From: Phycisphaerales bacterium
Lineage (GTDB): Bacteria; Planctomycetota; Phycisphaerae; WQYP01
Direction: 5' to 3'
DNA: 34,918 bases
Assembly (NCBI GenBank): GCA_009781185.1
Contig: WQYP01000026.1
Location: 1 to 34,918 of the forward strand
A program made the translations under genes and the position numbers. This document shows positions 17,508-25,714 of this stretch, in pieces. Within the stretch, counting starts at the first letter, position 1. The number at the start of each line of letters is the position of its first letter. A model generated the notes under the pieces. That model saw only the letters and a list, made by a program, of their open reading frames with translations, was not told the DNA's origin and ran no database searches.

Positions 17508-17762
17508 CAATCCATTCCTGATAAAAGAGCTATTCTCATTTTGCTAAATACGTTTTATTATCGGCACGATTCGCCACCGCCATAACCACTCCGTTCTCAA
17601 AACGACATGTGCGATATTTACCTTGACGGACGGCCCTGCCGTCCTGACAGGATCCCGGTTCGATTATGGGCCTGCTATGCATTACGCATCTGTCGTGCCA
17701 AAGGTTCGAGCAACCTGGAGAAAACGCGTGTTCCCGAAATGGAAAATATCGCGTGAATTCGT
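17508..17762. other. Divergent intergenic region glmS / glycosyltransferase
   Basis: These 255 bases separate two divergently transcribed genes, so promoters for both should lie here; I cannot assign them securely. A small hairpin GGACGG-CCCTG-CCGTCC is at 17628-17644. Unlike most spaces in the window, it has no copies of the dispersed repeats. Confidence 0.4.
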
Positions 17763-18776
17763 ATGATTCGTAACATGAATGTGGAACTGTCCATTGTGTC
17801 GCCGGTGTATAACGAAGCGGAAGGGCTTGCGGAGTTTGTTCGGCGGATTCATGCGGTCGTCACGCCGCTGGGAGTGGGGTGGGAATTGGTGCTGGTCAAT
17901 GACGGATCGCGGGATGTGAGTTTGCAAGTGGCGACGGAACTGGCTGCGGCGTATCTAAATGTGCGAATCGTGAGCTTCTCGCGGAACTTCGGGCACGAAG
18001 CGGCATCGACGGCGGGACTTCGCTATGCTCGTGGCAAGGCGGTGGTGCTGATTGACTCGGACCTGCAGGATCCGCCGGAGGTGATCCCGCAGATGGTTGC
18101 GAAGTGGCGGGAGGGGTTTCAGATTGTTTACGGCGTGCGTTCCAAACGCCACGAGGAAACTGGGCTCAAGCGTGCGACGAGTTGGCTTTTCTATCGTTTG
18201 ATGCGGCGTCTGGCGAAGATCGATCTGCCGCGGGATACGGGAGATTTTCGATTGATGGATCGTCGGGTGGTCGACGCTTTCAACAGTTTGCCGGAACGCA
18301 GTCGTTTTGTTCGCGGGTTGATTTGCTGGACCGGTTTTCGGGCCGTCGGCGTTGAGTTTGTTCGCGCTCCGCGATTTGCTGGTAAAACCAAGTACAATTA
18401 CGCCAAACTTGTGCGTTTGGCGATCGATTCGCTGACCGGATTCACCACAGCGCCGCTGAAGCTTGCCACGTGGCTGGGCATGCTGATCGGTTTTGCCGCC
18501 CTGGCGTGGATCGTTGTGGTGCTGTTTCAATTCTTTTTTTGGAAAACGCCCAACGGCGAGCCTTACCGTCCCGCGGGCTTTACGTTCATCGCCATCGCGG
18601 TGCTTTTGCTCGGCGGAGCGCAGATTTTTCTGATCGGTTTGGTGGGCGAGTATCTGGCACGGACCTACGAACAGGTGCAGGGCCGTCCGCTGTACATCGT
18701 CGATTCGCTGGTGGGTTTTGCCGACACGAAAGCCGTCGGCGGAGCCAACGGCGGCCTGCTGCCAGGCTCTGAATAA
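17763..18776 (+). CDS. Family 2 glycosyltransferase (DPM1/GtrB/ArnC type)
   Basis: The 337-aa protein has a GT-A domain (about 1-225) with the opening SIVSPVYNEAEGL, the DxD-type metal/nucleotide motif LIDSDLQDPP and a QIVYGVRSKRHEE segment. Two C-terminal membrane helices (about 235-260 and 272-297) and the ending EYLARTYEQVQGRPLYIV are typical of enzymes that charge a polyprenyl-phosphate with a sugar on the cytoplasmic face. The sugar cannot be told. Start at 17763 is assumed; ATG 17775 (MNVELSIVS) is equally good because neither has a strong ribosome site. Confidence 0.9.
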   Translation: MIRNMNVELSIVSPVYNEAEGLAEFVRRIHAVVTPLGVGWELVLVNDGSRDVSLQVATELAAAYLNVRIVSFSRNFGHEAASTAGLRYARGKAVVLIDSDLQDPPEVIPQMVAKWREGFQIVYGVRSKRHEETGLKRATSWLFYRLMRRLAKIDLPRDTGDFRLMDRRVVDAFNSLPERSRFVRGLICWTGFRAVGVEFVRAPRFAGKTKYNYAKLVRLAIDSLTGFTTAPLKLATWLGMLIGFAALAWIVVVLFQFFFWKTPNGEPYRPAGFTFIAIAVLLLGGAQIFLIGLVGEYLARTYEQVQGRPLYIVDSLVGFADTKAVGGANGGLLPGSE

Positions 18777-19013
18777 CCTGTGGCCGCCGAAAGCTTCTTA
18801 TCGTTTGCGAGTTCGCGTTTTAGTTTCGGTATGTGCCGCGAGATTCTGACGCACCCCGCGGCGAATGAGTTCTTCCTTGGAAAGCCAAAGGAATTTATCC
18901 AGTGATGCGGCTGACGCTGCCGATAGGATGAGTTGACGCGGATTTTGCGCTTCAGGCGTATCAAGTTTTGCGCAGGCTGGATGCTTGTGCGTGCCGCGGA
19001 CGGCGGAGCCGGA

Positions 19014-21572
19014 ATGATTGCCACTCTTCAAAATATAGGTGCCGGAGATGGGGCGGGGGGAGGAGGGAAGGTTTCCGGCACGCGCCAGGCTCTTCGCCGC
19101 CTGTGGCAGGTCCCGCTTCTCATCGCAGGCGTGATTTTCTTCGTCATGGGCATCCGGGCGGTGGTCAAAACCATTCGGTACGTTCCGTTTGAAACACAGG
19201 TCGAAGGCGTTCACGCGATCCTGAAGGCCGGCAAGTATCAGGACGCCATCAAGCAGCTCAACATCCTCGGCGAGTACTACACGGAGAAGTCCCAGGTGCT
19301 GCAACTCCAGTGTCTTGCAGGCGATACGTACTATTATGCGGGCAGATCGCTGGAGAGGGAGGGGGGCGCCTCCCCGGCCGAAAACTGGAAATACGTCGAC
19401 CAACATTATCGTCAGGCCGTTTTACTGGGGGCTAAACCGACGTCGTTGATGAACGAACGCTGGGGTGACGCGGCGATGGCGATGGGCGATGCGAAACTGG
19501 CCGTCGAAAAGTACGAGGCTGCTGCTGCTGTGGCCAGAGCGGGGGGGGAAGCAGGTCCCAACATTTTTCGGACGCACGCCAAAGAACTGATCACCGCGTA
19601 CCTGTCGCTTGAGAGGCCGGACATGGCGGAGGACGTCCTTGATCGCTTCCTGGCCGAGAACGACCTCGATGTCAACGATCGTTCGTGGTCGCTGTGCAAG
19701 CGAATTGAACTGGCGATGGCGTATGACAAAGGGGTAGGAGGCGAAGTGGGTAGGGGGGTGGGTGGTGGCAAATTGGAGAAGGCGGTGGCGTCGGCCATCG
19801 AGGCGGTGAAGAGCATGCCGGAAAACGATCCGGGCGGACGTGTCTTGTACTGGGTCGGTCGCGCGGAATTCGAACGTGGACTGTTGGACCAGGCGAAGCA
19901 GCATCTGGAGGCCGCGCGCAAACGTTTTCTCTCGCGTCACCTCGACGACGGCCGAGCCGAATTGCTGCTGGGCAAGATCGCGCAAATCCAGAATGATTTC
20001 CCAGCAGCTTCCACTCTGTACGACGATGTGATCCGCGGTGATGCCGGCACGGTGATCTGGGCCGCCGCCCGTCTTGGCCGTGCTGAGATCGCCGCCCTTG
20101 GGGGGGTGGAGGGGGGGGGGGGACAGATCACCGATCAGATGACCGCCGATTACCGCTACGTGATCAAGACGCTGCTGGAGTCGGAGGCTCCCAAAGCCAA
20201 ACCCGAGAACCTCAGCGCTCCTTCCTCTCGGCCTGAGTTTGTCACGCTCGATCAGGTACGATCCAGTCTCGTCGCCATGTACCAGCGTTACAATGGGCAG
20301 GACCGGATGGAGGAGGCACTGCGATTTCTGATGCTGCAGGGCGAAATGAAGGAAAAGGAAACGCCTGCTTTTGTCTGGCGTCTGGCGACCACCCGTGAAA
20401 AGCTCGCCAATCAATGGCTCAAGGGAACTGCTGCCTCAGGCGCAAAGGGGGATGGGGCGGAAGCCAGGAAGCGGCGGGCCGCGAAGGAAGCGGATGCCCG
20501 GGAATGGCAGCGGTTGGCTGCGGAGGATTACGTGCGTCACGCCAGGATCACGACGATGGAGGATGCGGTTTCGGCCGAGAGTTACTGGAAGGCGGCGCAG
20601 CTTTTTGATGCCGCCGGCGAAACCGTGCGATCCATTGAGATTTACGATAAATTCGTCCGCGAGCGACCTCGTGATCCGCGGGTTCCCGAGGCTTTGCTGG
20701 CGGTCGGAAGGCTTTACCAGTCGGTGGGCAAACTCGACCAGGCGATCGCCTATTTCAAGCGAAACATCGACACGAATCCGCACACGCCCGCGGCTTACGA
20801 ATCGACCGTGAGCCTTGCCCGTTGCTACATGGCACTGGGCCCCGACTATTTTGCCGCTGCCGAAAGCACGCTTTTCAAAATCGTGCAGAACAACCCCGAC
20901 GTGGATCCCACGGCCAACGAGTTCCGGGCAAGCCTCTTTGCTCTCGGCGAACTGTACTACCGCAGCAACAACAAATGGCGTGAAGCGATTTTGCGTCTCG
21001 AGGAATTCATTGGGCGTTATCCCACGGATCATGAGATTCCTCGGGCTCAGTTTTTGTTGGCTGAGAGCTATCGCAAGAGTGCCGCGGAGATTGACGCTTT
21101 CGACAAGAACCCGCTGCCGCAGGACAAGCGGGGCGCGTTAGAACAGGCCCGCATCGAACGTCTGATGAAGGCGGCGGATCTTTTTGGCGGCGTCATTGGC
21201 CTGCTCGATGCGGAGGCGGAGAATCAAGGATCTGGCGCGCTGAGCGACCTTGAAGAAACGATGCTTCGAGCCAGCTACATGGATCGTGCGGGCTGTTATT
21301 TCGCGGCGGGTGATTATGCGATGGCGATCAAGCTTTACGATTTGGCCGCCACGCGTTTTTCGCAGGATATCACTGCCGCGGATGCGTATGTGCAGATCAT
21401 CAACTCCTACGCCGCATTGCAGCAGTCCGCGGAAGCCCGCGCCGCCGCCGAACGCGGTTGGTGGATCGTCAAACGCATCCCCGACGAAGCCTTCGGCAAA
21501 ACCGGAGGGCCCGTCCCACTCACACGCAAATTCTACGAAGATTTCCTCGCCATGCGAAGAAGTCAGAAGTGA
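19014..21572 (+). CDS. Membrane-anchored tetratricopeptide-repeat protein
   Basis: The product is about 852 aa. A single membrane helix lies near residues 33-51 (VPLLIAGVIFFVMGIRAVV). Most of the rest is helical TPR-like repeats, for example AILKAGKYQDAIKQLNILG, a PDMAEDVLDRFL unit, ALLAVGRLYQSVGKLDQAIAY and ALGELYYRSNNKWREAILRL. It should serve as a protein-interaction scaffold; the partner is unknown. ATG 19014 has GGCGGAG about 6 nt upstream; ATG 18981 and 18933 are alternatives. Several Gly-rich inserts come from G tracts, including 8 G (19541-19548) and 12 G (20111-20122), plus a GGGTAGG-like run at 19733-19768. It precedes the FlgN-like gene, so it may belong to the motility block. Confidence 0.8.
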   Translation: MIATLQNIGAGDGAGGGGKVSGTRQALRRLWQVPLLIAGVIFFVMGIRAVVKTIRYVPFETQVEGVHAILKAGKYQDAIKQLNILGEYYTEKSQVLQLQCLAGDTYYYAGRSLEREGGASPAENWKYVDQHYRQAVLLGAKPTSLMNERWGDAAMAMGDAKLAVEKYEAAAAVARAGGEAGPNIFRTHAKELITAYLSLERPDMAEDVLDRFLAENDLDVNDRSWSLCKRIELAMAYDKGVGGEVGRGVGGGKLEKAVASAIEAVKSMPENDPGGRVLYWVGRAEFERGLLDQAKQHLEAARKRFLSRHLDDGRAELLLGKIAQIQNDFPAASTLYDDVIRGDAGTVIWAAARLGRAEIAALGGVEGGGGQITDQMTADYRYVIKTLLESEAPKAKPENLSAPSSRPEFVTLDQVRSSLVAMYQRYNGQDRMEEALRFLMLQGEMKEKETPAFVWRLATTREKLANQWLKGTAASGAKGDGAEARKRRAAKEADAREWQRLAAEDYVRHARITTMEDAVSAESYWKAAQLFDAAGETVRSIEIYDKFVRERPRDPRVPEALLAVGRLYQSVGKLDQAIAYFKRNIDTNPHTPAAYESTVSLARCYMALGPDYFAAAESTLFKIVQNNPDVDPTANEFRASLFALGELYYRSNNKWREAILRLEEFIGRYPTDHEIPRAQFLLAESYRKSAAEIDAFDKNPLPQDKRGALEQARIERLMKAADLFGGVIGLLDAEAENQGSGALSDLEETMLRASYMDRAGCYFAAGDYAMAIKLYDLAATRFSQDITAADAYVQIINSYAALQQSAEARAAAERGWWIVKRIPDEAFGKTGGPVPLTRKFYEDFLAMRRSQK

Positions 21573-21582
21573 TTCGTTATCA

Positions 21583-21610
21583 GGAACTCGAAACTTGAAA
21601 CTGGAAACTC
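21583..21610 (+). repeat. Heptamer array (GAAACTN)n upstream of the FlgN-like gene
   Basis: Four 7-base units (GGAACTC, GAAACTT, GAAACTG, GAAACTC) occupy the 42-base space between the TPR gene and the next start codon. It is the same family as the third recJ array (13724-13758). Confidence 0.8.
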
Positions 21611-21614
21611 GAAT

Positions 21615-22046
21615 ATGGCCATGATAACCGAACGTTCTCCCGCGACGGCGCGGCTTGTGCAGGCGCTCATGACGCAAAAAAAACTCTATGTGCAGCTCTT
21701 GGAACTTGCCGGCAGACAATCGCTGCACGTCGCCGGCGGCGAGAGCGAAGCGCTCATGGCCGTGCTCGCGGCCCGCAACCGCATCATCGATCAGATCGTC
21801 CCGCTCGATCAGGAACTTCAGCCGTACAAGGGTCGGTGGCAGGAACTGCTCGACTCGTTGCCCGCGGTGGACCGGGAAATCGTCGCCGGTCTGCTCAAGG
21901 AGGTGCAGCAACTTCTGGCCGACATCCTCGCCCACGATGAGCGGGACAAGGAATCGCTGATGCGTCAGAAGCAGGACGTCGGCACGCAGATCACGCGAAC
22001 CGTGACCGGCGCCGCTCTCAACCGCGCCTACGGCATCCGACGATGA
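21615..22046 (+). CDS. FlgN-like flagellar export chaperone
   Basis: The 143-aa product is almost entirely helical, with heptad-like Leu spacing through QKKLYVQLLELAGRQ and the motif VLAARNRIIDQIVPLDQEL, matching the FlgN family pattern of a helical hairpin that binds the hook-associated proteins FlgK and FlgL. The C-terminus (RTVTGAALNRAYG) resembles planctomycete FlgN-like proteins. Its position upstream of a flagellar-type sensor/regulator pair and flgBC-fliE supports the call. FlgN proteins diverge strongly, so the family assignment is moderate. Start at 21615 or the second ATG at 21621 cannot be decided. Confidence 0.6.
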   Translation: MAMITERSPATARLVQALMTQKKLYVQLLELAGRQSLHVAGGESEALMAVLAARNRIIDQIVPLDQELQPYKGRWQELLDSLPAVDREIVAGLLKEVQQLLADILAHDERDKESLMRQKQDVGTQITRTVTGAALNRAYGIRR

Positions 22047-22058
22047 CCCGGAGTACCA

Positions 22059-22114
22059 CCGGAGTTCACGCTTTCGCGTGCTTCTCCGTGAAACACACTA
22101 AAGCGTGAACTCCA
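22059..22114. repeat. Palindromic repeat F3 between the FlgN-like and kinase genes
   Basis: GGAGTTCACGCTTT (22061-22074) and AAAGCGTGAACTCC (22100-22113) form a perfect 14-bp stem, with extra pairing in the loop. A copy of one arm lies inside the kinase gene at 22714-22737. It could act as a terminator or as mRNA-stability hairpin within the operon. Confidence 0.8.
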
Positions 22115-22133
22115 TTTGTACAACGATTGAACA

Positions 22134-23027
22134 ATGACCGAAACAACCAAACAACCTCCCTCTCCTTCGCTCGACGACCTGCACGAGATCCTGCAGATGT
22201 ACAACGAAGTCACGCAGCGGCTTCAGGTCAGCCACGAGCGCCTCGAGCAGGAAGTCGTTCGTCTGCGGGAGCAACTGGAACAGAAGAATCGTGAGCTTGA
22301 GCTCAAGAAGCGTCTGGCGGCGCTGGGCGAAATGGCGGCGGGCATCGCGCATGAAATCCGCAATCCATTGGGTGGCATTCAGCTTTATGCCAGCACGCTT
22401 GCGGCCGAGGTTGCCGACCGGCCGTTGGCGACGGACCTGGTCAAAAAAATCTCCACCGGCGTCAAAGGTCTCAATTCGCTGGTCTCCGATATGCTCACCT
22501 TCACCGCGAACTTGCATCTCGCGCGGCAGAACGAATCGTTATCCGAAATCATCGAAGCCGCCATCGAACTTGCCCGCCCCACGCTGATGCAGCATGCGAT
22601 CGCTGTCGAAATGGGTCCTTCTCTCGCCGATATCCGCATCAACGCCGACGGCAAGCTGCTGCAACGCGTTCTCTTGAACCTGATCCTCAACGCCGCCGAC
22701 GCCATTGGCGAAACCGGAGTTCACGCTTCAGCGTGTCCCCCCTCCCCCCACAACGGCCAAATCACTATCACCGCCGAACAGACCTCCACGCAAACCTCCA
22801 TCACCGTCGAAGACAACGGCCCGGGAATCCCCCACGAAACCCTCGAACGCATCTTTAACCCATTCTTTACAACAAAGCATTCCGGCACAGGCCTGGGCCT
22901 GGCCATTGTGCATAGAATCATCGAAGCCCACGGCGGCTCGATCACCGCGGAAAACCGCCACGTTCCGGAGCACGGAGCGAGATTCAAAATCGTGTTGTTT
23001 GCAGAATCCAAAAAAAATGACGAATGA
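22134..23027 (+). CDS. Cytosolic sensor histidine kinase (FlrB/FleS/NtrB-like)
   Basis: The 297-aa protein has no membrane segment. A coiled coil (about 25-60) precedes the HisKA phosphoacceptor H73 in GIAHEIRNPLGG. The catalytic domain shows the N box (NLILNAADAI), G1 (EDNGPGI), F box (FNPFFTTK) and G2 (GTGLGLAIV). It should autophosphorylate and pass phosphate to the regulator encoded next. Kinases of this form next to flgB control middle and late flagellar genes. An F3 repeat copy (22714-22737) lengthens the loop after the N box, giving GVHASACPPSPHNG. The last residues (KKNDE) and the stop are encoded by the repeat module beginning at about 23017. Confidence 0.88.
   Translation: MTETTKQPPSPSLDDLHEILQMYNEVTQRLQVSHERLEQEVVRLREQLEQKNRELELKKRLAALGEMAAGIAHEIRNPLGGIQLYASTLAAEVADRPLATDLVKKISTGVKGLNSLVSDMLTFTANLHLARQNESLSEIIEAAIELARPTLMQHAIAVEMGPSLADIRINADGKLLQRVLLNLILNAADAIGETGVHASACPPSPHNGQITITAEQTSTQTSITVEDNGPGIPHETLERIFNPFFTTKHSGTGLGLAIVHRIIEAHGGSITAENRHVPEHGARFKIVLFAESKKNDE
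22714..22737 (+). repeat. F3 repeat arm within the kinase gene
   Basis: CCGGAGTTCACGCTTCAGCG matches the arm at 22059-22078 apart from one substitution in the centre (TTTCGCG versus TTCAGCG). It is translated in frame as the residues TGVHASAC between the N box and the next beta strand. Confidence 0.8.
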
Positions 23028-23187
23028 CGAAATTCGAATGACGAATCCAATTCAAATGTTCACATGTTCAAATGTCAAAAATATTCGGAGTCCCGTCTTC
23101 AGGCGGAAGCGGGGGGCTTGTTTTAGTCATTCGTCATTTGGTCATTTTGATTTGATTCGTCATTCGTCATTCGAATTTCGTCATTGT
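23017..23187. repeat. Mirror-image heptamer module between the kinase and regulator genes
   Basis: Left arm 23017-23075 is built of ATGACGA-type words followed by TTCAAATG-type words. Right arm 23125-23187 carries the inverse (ATTCGTC, CATTTG). A GC-rich core (about 23085-23120) lies between. The left arm supplies the kinase stop codon, so the two regulatory genes are separated by a module able to fold into a long imperfect hairpin. Confidence 0.8.
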
Positions 23188-23220
23188 CAACCCTGTTTTT
23201 GAAGTTTTAAGGAGCCACGG

Positions 23221-24591
23221 ATGGCCACAATTCTCATCGTCGACGACAAAGATATGATGCGCGACTCTCTGTCGCTGGCGCTTGCCCGCGGCGGTCACAA
23301 GGCCGTGACCACCGGCGATCCCACCGAGGCGCCAACACTGGTCCGCCAGCATCGTCCGGCCTGCGTCATCACCGATCTCAAAATGCCCAAGATGGACGGA
23401 ATCGAGCTGTTGCAGAAGATTCGCGCCGAGCAGCCGGATACGCCGGTGGTGCTCATGACGGCATTTGCAACGATTTCCACCGCGGTCCAGGCGATGCGCC
23501 TCGGGGCGTTTGACTATGTGCAAAAGCCCTTCGAGTCCGATGAGATCATGGTGGTGGTCGAGCGTGCGATCGAGCACGGGAAATTGGTTGCCGACAATCA
23601 GGCGTTCCGGGCCAATGCCGAAGCAGCGCCGCCGAAGGTGCTCATCGGCGAGAGTAAGGTGATGCAGGAGATCAAGGCCCGCATTGCACAGGTCGCTGCC
23701 AGCCCTGCCGCCACCGCTCTGATCTCCGGCGAATCCGGAACCGGCAAAGAAAACGTCGCCCAGATTATCCACTCGCAATCCGCCAGAAACGCTCGGCCCA
23801 TGGTTTGCCTCAACTGCGCAGCTCTGCCGGCAAGCCTGCTCGAATCCGAACTCTTCGGCCACGAAAAAGGCGCCTTCACCGGCGCCGACAAACTTCGCAA
23901 AGGACGCTTCGAACTCGCCGATGGCTCCACGCTGCTCCTCGATGAAATCTCCGAAATCGACCTGGGCATTCAGTCCAAACTCCTGCGCGTGCTCCAGGAG
24001 CGAGCCTTCGAACGCGTCGGTGGATCGGTCACGCAACAGGTCGACGTACGTGTGATCGCCACGACCAACCGCAACCTCGTGGACTGGGTCAAGCACGGCA
24101 AGTTCCGCGAGGACCTGTTCTACCGCCTGAACGTCGTGCCGATTCCGTTGCCGCCGCTGCGTGAACGGACGGAGGATGTGCCGGCGCTTTGCGAACATTT
24201 TCTCAGCCGCATTGCCGCCCGCGACGGTCGGCCGAAGCGACACTTTGAGCCACGGGCAATGGAAACGCTGCAGAAATATCACTGGCCCGGCAACGTCCGC
24301 GAACTGGAAAACATCTGCGAACGCAGCGTCGTGCTGGAAAGCGGTGAAGCCATCCGCGCCAGCACCATCAGTCCCTGGATCGCAACCATCGGCATCAACG
24401 AAGATGCCATCGCGAACACCCTCCAAGGCGTCGGCGTGCTCGAAGAACTCGAACGCCGCACCATCATGAAGGTCCTCGAGAAGCACAACGGCCACCGCAT
24501 GCGAACCGCCAAGGAACTCGGCATCGGTCTCCGTACCCTGGGCATGAAACTCAAAAAACTCAAAGAGGAAGGCGCGCTCAACGAAGCGTGA
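23221..24591 (+). CDS. Sigma-54-dependent response regulator (FlrC/FleR/NtrC-like)
   Basis: The 456-aa activator has three domains. The receiver (1-120) shows the acidic pocket D8/D9, phosphoacceptor D52 in ITDLKMPKMDG and the conserved Lys of VQKPF. The AAA+ domain (about 140-375) has Walker A GESGTGKE (170-177), the sigma-54 contact loop GAFTGA (217-222) and a Walker B LLLDEIS. A Fis-type HTH ends the protein (GHRMRTAKELGIGLRTLGMKL). AAGGAG (23209-23214) lies 6 nt before the ATG. Paired with the kinase just upstream and the flagellar basal-body genes just downstream, it most likely activates flagellar promoters, including the candidate before flgB. Confidence 0.94.
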   Translation: MATILIVDDKDMMRDSLSLALARGGHKAVTTGDPTEAPTLVRQHRPACVITDLKMPKMDGIELLQKIRAEQPDTPVVLMTAFATISTAVQAMRLGAFDYVQKPFESDEIMVVVERAIEHGKLVADNQAFRANAEAAPPKVLIGESKVMQEIKARIAQVAASPAATALISGESGTGKENVAQIIHSQSARNARPMVCLNCAALPASLLESELFGHEKGAFTGADKLRKGRFELADGSTLLLDEISEIDLGIQSKLLRVLQERAFERVGGSVTQQVDVRVIATTNRNLVDWVKHGKFREDLFYRLNVVPIPLPPLRERTEDVPALCEHFLSRIAARDGRPKRHFEPRAMETLQKYHWPGNVRELENICERSVVLESGEAIRASTISPWIATIGINEDAIANTLQGVGVLEELERRTIMKVLEKHNGHRMRTAKELGIGLRTLGMKLKKLKEEGALNEA

Positions 24592-24620
24592 ATAGCCTTG
24601 CGTTGCCACGCAAGGCTATT
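24591..24620. terminator. Perfect 12-bp hairpin, repeat family F7, copy 1
   Basis: AATAGCCTTGCG and its exact inverse CGCAAGGCTATT enclose a 6-base loop (TTGCCA), beginning on the last base of the regulator's stop codon. A second copy follows the M16 gene at 30961-30986. Stem quality and placement suggest a terminator or 3' stabiliser, though no long U tract follows. Confidence 0.6.
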
Positions 24621-24717
24621 GGCGCAAGACTCGCCTCAAATGCGCAAGACCCGCATCAACCAGTCGGAGGTAATTCCCTGAGGCAACAGTAAAATCCCCG
24701 GAAAATCCCCCTAATAA

Positions 24718-24745
24718 CTACGGACTACTCACTACGAACTACTCC
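24718..24745 (+). repeat. Heptamer array (CTACNNA)n upstream of flgB
   Basis: Four 7-base units (CTACGGA, CTACTCA, CTACGAA, CTACTCC) end exactly at the candidate sigma-54 promoter. Confidence 0.75.
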
Positions 24746-24761
24746 CGGCACACCGCTTGCA
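24745..24761 (+). promoter_or_regulatory. Candidate sigma-54 (-24/-12) promoter for flgB
   Basis: The GG dinucleotide at 24747-24748 and GC at 24759-24760 are exactly 10 nt apart, within CCCGGCACACCGCTTGCA. This matches the TGGCAC-N5-TTGC pattern except for C in place of the leading T. The gene just upstream encodes a sigma-54 activator. Transcription would start about 24772, only a few bases before the flgB ATG at 24775, which is unusually close. Confidence 0.45.
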
Positions 24762-24774
24762 CTTACTTCAAACG

Positions 24775-25206
24775 ATGATCCAGGACCTTCTATCTTCTCC
24801 CTGTTCGCGGATGCTCGAGCAGGCTGTCAACTTCACCGAGCAGCGGCACCAGGTCATTCTCACGAATATCGCGAACGCCTCGACGCCCGGTTATGTGCAG
24901 CAGGACGTTTCGGTTACCGGTTTTCAGCAGGCCCTTCGCGATGCCATCGACCGGAACAGGCAGTCCAACAACGGCGACTATTCGCCCGTCTCCAACGACA
25001 CGGTCGATTTTTATCCCGGCAGTCCGCTGGTCAACGTCAAGCCGCAGGCGACCACCAGTGCCATGGCCTTCCACGACCGCGGCGTTCGCAACATGGAATC
25101 GCAGATGAGTGACCTGGCCGACAACGCCATGGCTCACAATACGCTGGTCCAACTGCTCAAAACGCAAAACGATTTGATCGTCAAGGCGATCAATCTGAAG
25201 CCGTAA
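24775..25206 (+). CDS. flgB: Flagellar basal-body rod protein FlgB
   Basis: FlgB forms part of the proximal rod that links the MS ring to the distal rod. The 143-aa product shows the rod-protein N-terminal signature RHQVILTNIANASTPGY and the C-terminal helix NAMAHNTLVQLLKTQNDLIVKAINLK, both normal for the family. ATG 24775 gives the usual FlgB opening (MIQDLLSS), although no ribosome site is visible there. A frame starting with TTG at 24757 and an ATG at 24811 are alternatives. It heads the flgB-flgC-fliE operon. Confidence 0.93.
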   Translation: MIQDLLSSPCSRMLEQAVNFTEQRHQVILTNIANASTPGYVQQDVSVTGFQQALRDAIDRNRQSNNGDYSPVSNDTVDFYPGSPLVNVKPQATTSAMAFHDRGVRNMESQMSDLADNAMAHNTLVQLLKTQNDLIVKAINLKP

Positions 25207-25220
25207 CTTCATCATATAGC

Positions 25221-25236
25221 CCCGGCTTTAGCCGGG
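25221..25236 (+). repeat. GC-rich palindrome between flgB and flgC
   Basis: CCCGGC-TTTA-GCCGGG forms a 6-bp stem in the 46-base space between the genes, within TAGCCCCGGCTTTAGCCGGG. It could stabilise or partly uncouple the two messages. Confidence 0.6.
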
Positions 25237-25252
25237 ATTTGAGGAAACACTG

Positions 25253-25657
25253 ATGTTCGGGTCCTTCGATATCTCCACCAGCGCTCTGACCGCCCAGCGG
25301 ACACGGCTCGACACCATCGCGTCCAACATTGCGAACATCGGCTCGATCGCCGGCCCCGATGGCCAGGCGGCGCCTTATCGCCGATTGTTCACCGTCTTTC
25401 AGTCGCAGCGAACCGCTGACGGCGGCCTGGGTGTAGGCGTCGCCAAAATCGCGGAGGATAACGAGACGCCTTTCTCCATGCGATTCGAGCCCGGCAACCC
25501 CTACGCCGACGCACGCGGATACGTCAAATACCCCAACGTCGATCTCTCGACCGAAATGGTCAACGCCCTGGAAACCACCCGCGCCTACGAAGCAAACATT
25601 ACAGCAATTGAAACGACCAAGTCGATGATGAGTTCAACCTTGAGACTTTTGGCATAA
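25253..25657 (+). CDS. flgC: Flagellar basal-body rod protein FlgC
   Basis: FlgC is a proximal rod subunit. The 134-aa product has the N-terminal pattern FDISTSALTAQRTRLDTIASNIAN, the central YVKYPNVDLSTEMVN motif and the C-terminal helix ALETTRAYEANITAIETTK, all diagnostic of FlgC. Length is normal. GAGGAAA lies about 7 nt before the ATG. It is downstream of flgB and upstream of fliE in the standard order. Confidence 0.96.
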   Translation: MFGSFDISTSALTAQRTRLDTIASNIANIGSIAGPDGQAAPYRRLFTVFQSQRTADGGLGVGVAKIAEDNETPFSMRFEPGNPYADARGYVKYPNVDLSTEMVNALETTRAYEANITAIETTKSMMSSTLRLLA

Positions 25658-25670
25658 AATCGTAATCTCT

Positions 25671-25696
25671 ATTTAGCCGGCATGCTTGCATGCCGC
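25671..25696 (-). repeat. Dispersed palindromic repeat F1, copy 3
   Basis: ATTTAGCCGG followed by the palindrome CGGCATGCTTGCATGCCG occupies most of the space between flgC and fliE, inside an operon. Confidence 0.8.
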
Positions 25697-25714
25697 TCTC
25701 AAAAAGGACCCTTC

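Noticed and set aside
17508..17762. glmS ribozyme upstream of glmS
   Set aside because: No recognisable ribozyme core is present, and this regulation is typical of Firmicutes.
18798..18930. Possible small reverse-strand gene ending in SKEELIRRGVRQNL
   Set aside because: The peptide looks protein-like, but no start codon with a ribosome site is visible and the frame runs into the TPR gene.
23167..24609. 480-codon reverse-strand frame opposite the response regulator
   Set aside because: The forward frame encodes an unmistakable NtrC-type regulator; the reverse product has no recognisable pattern.
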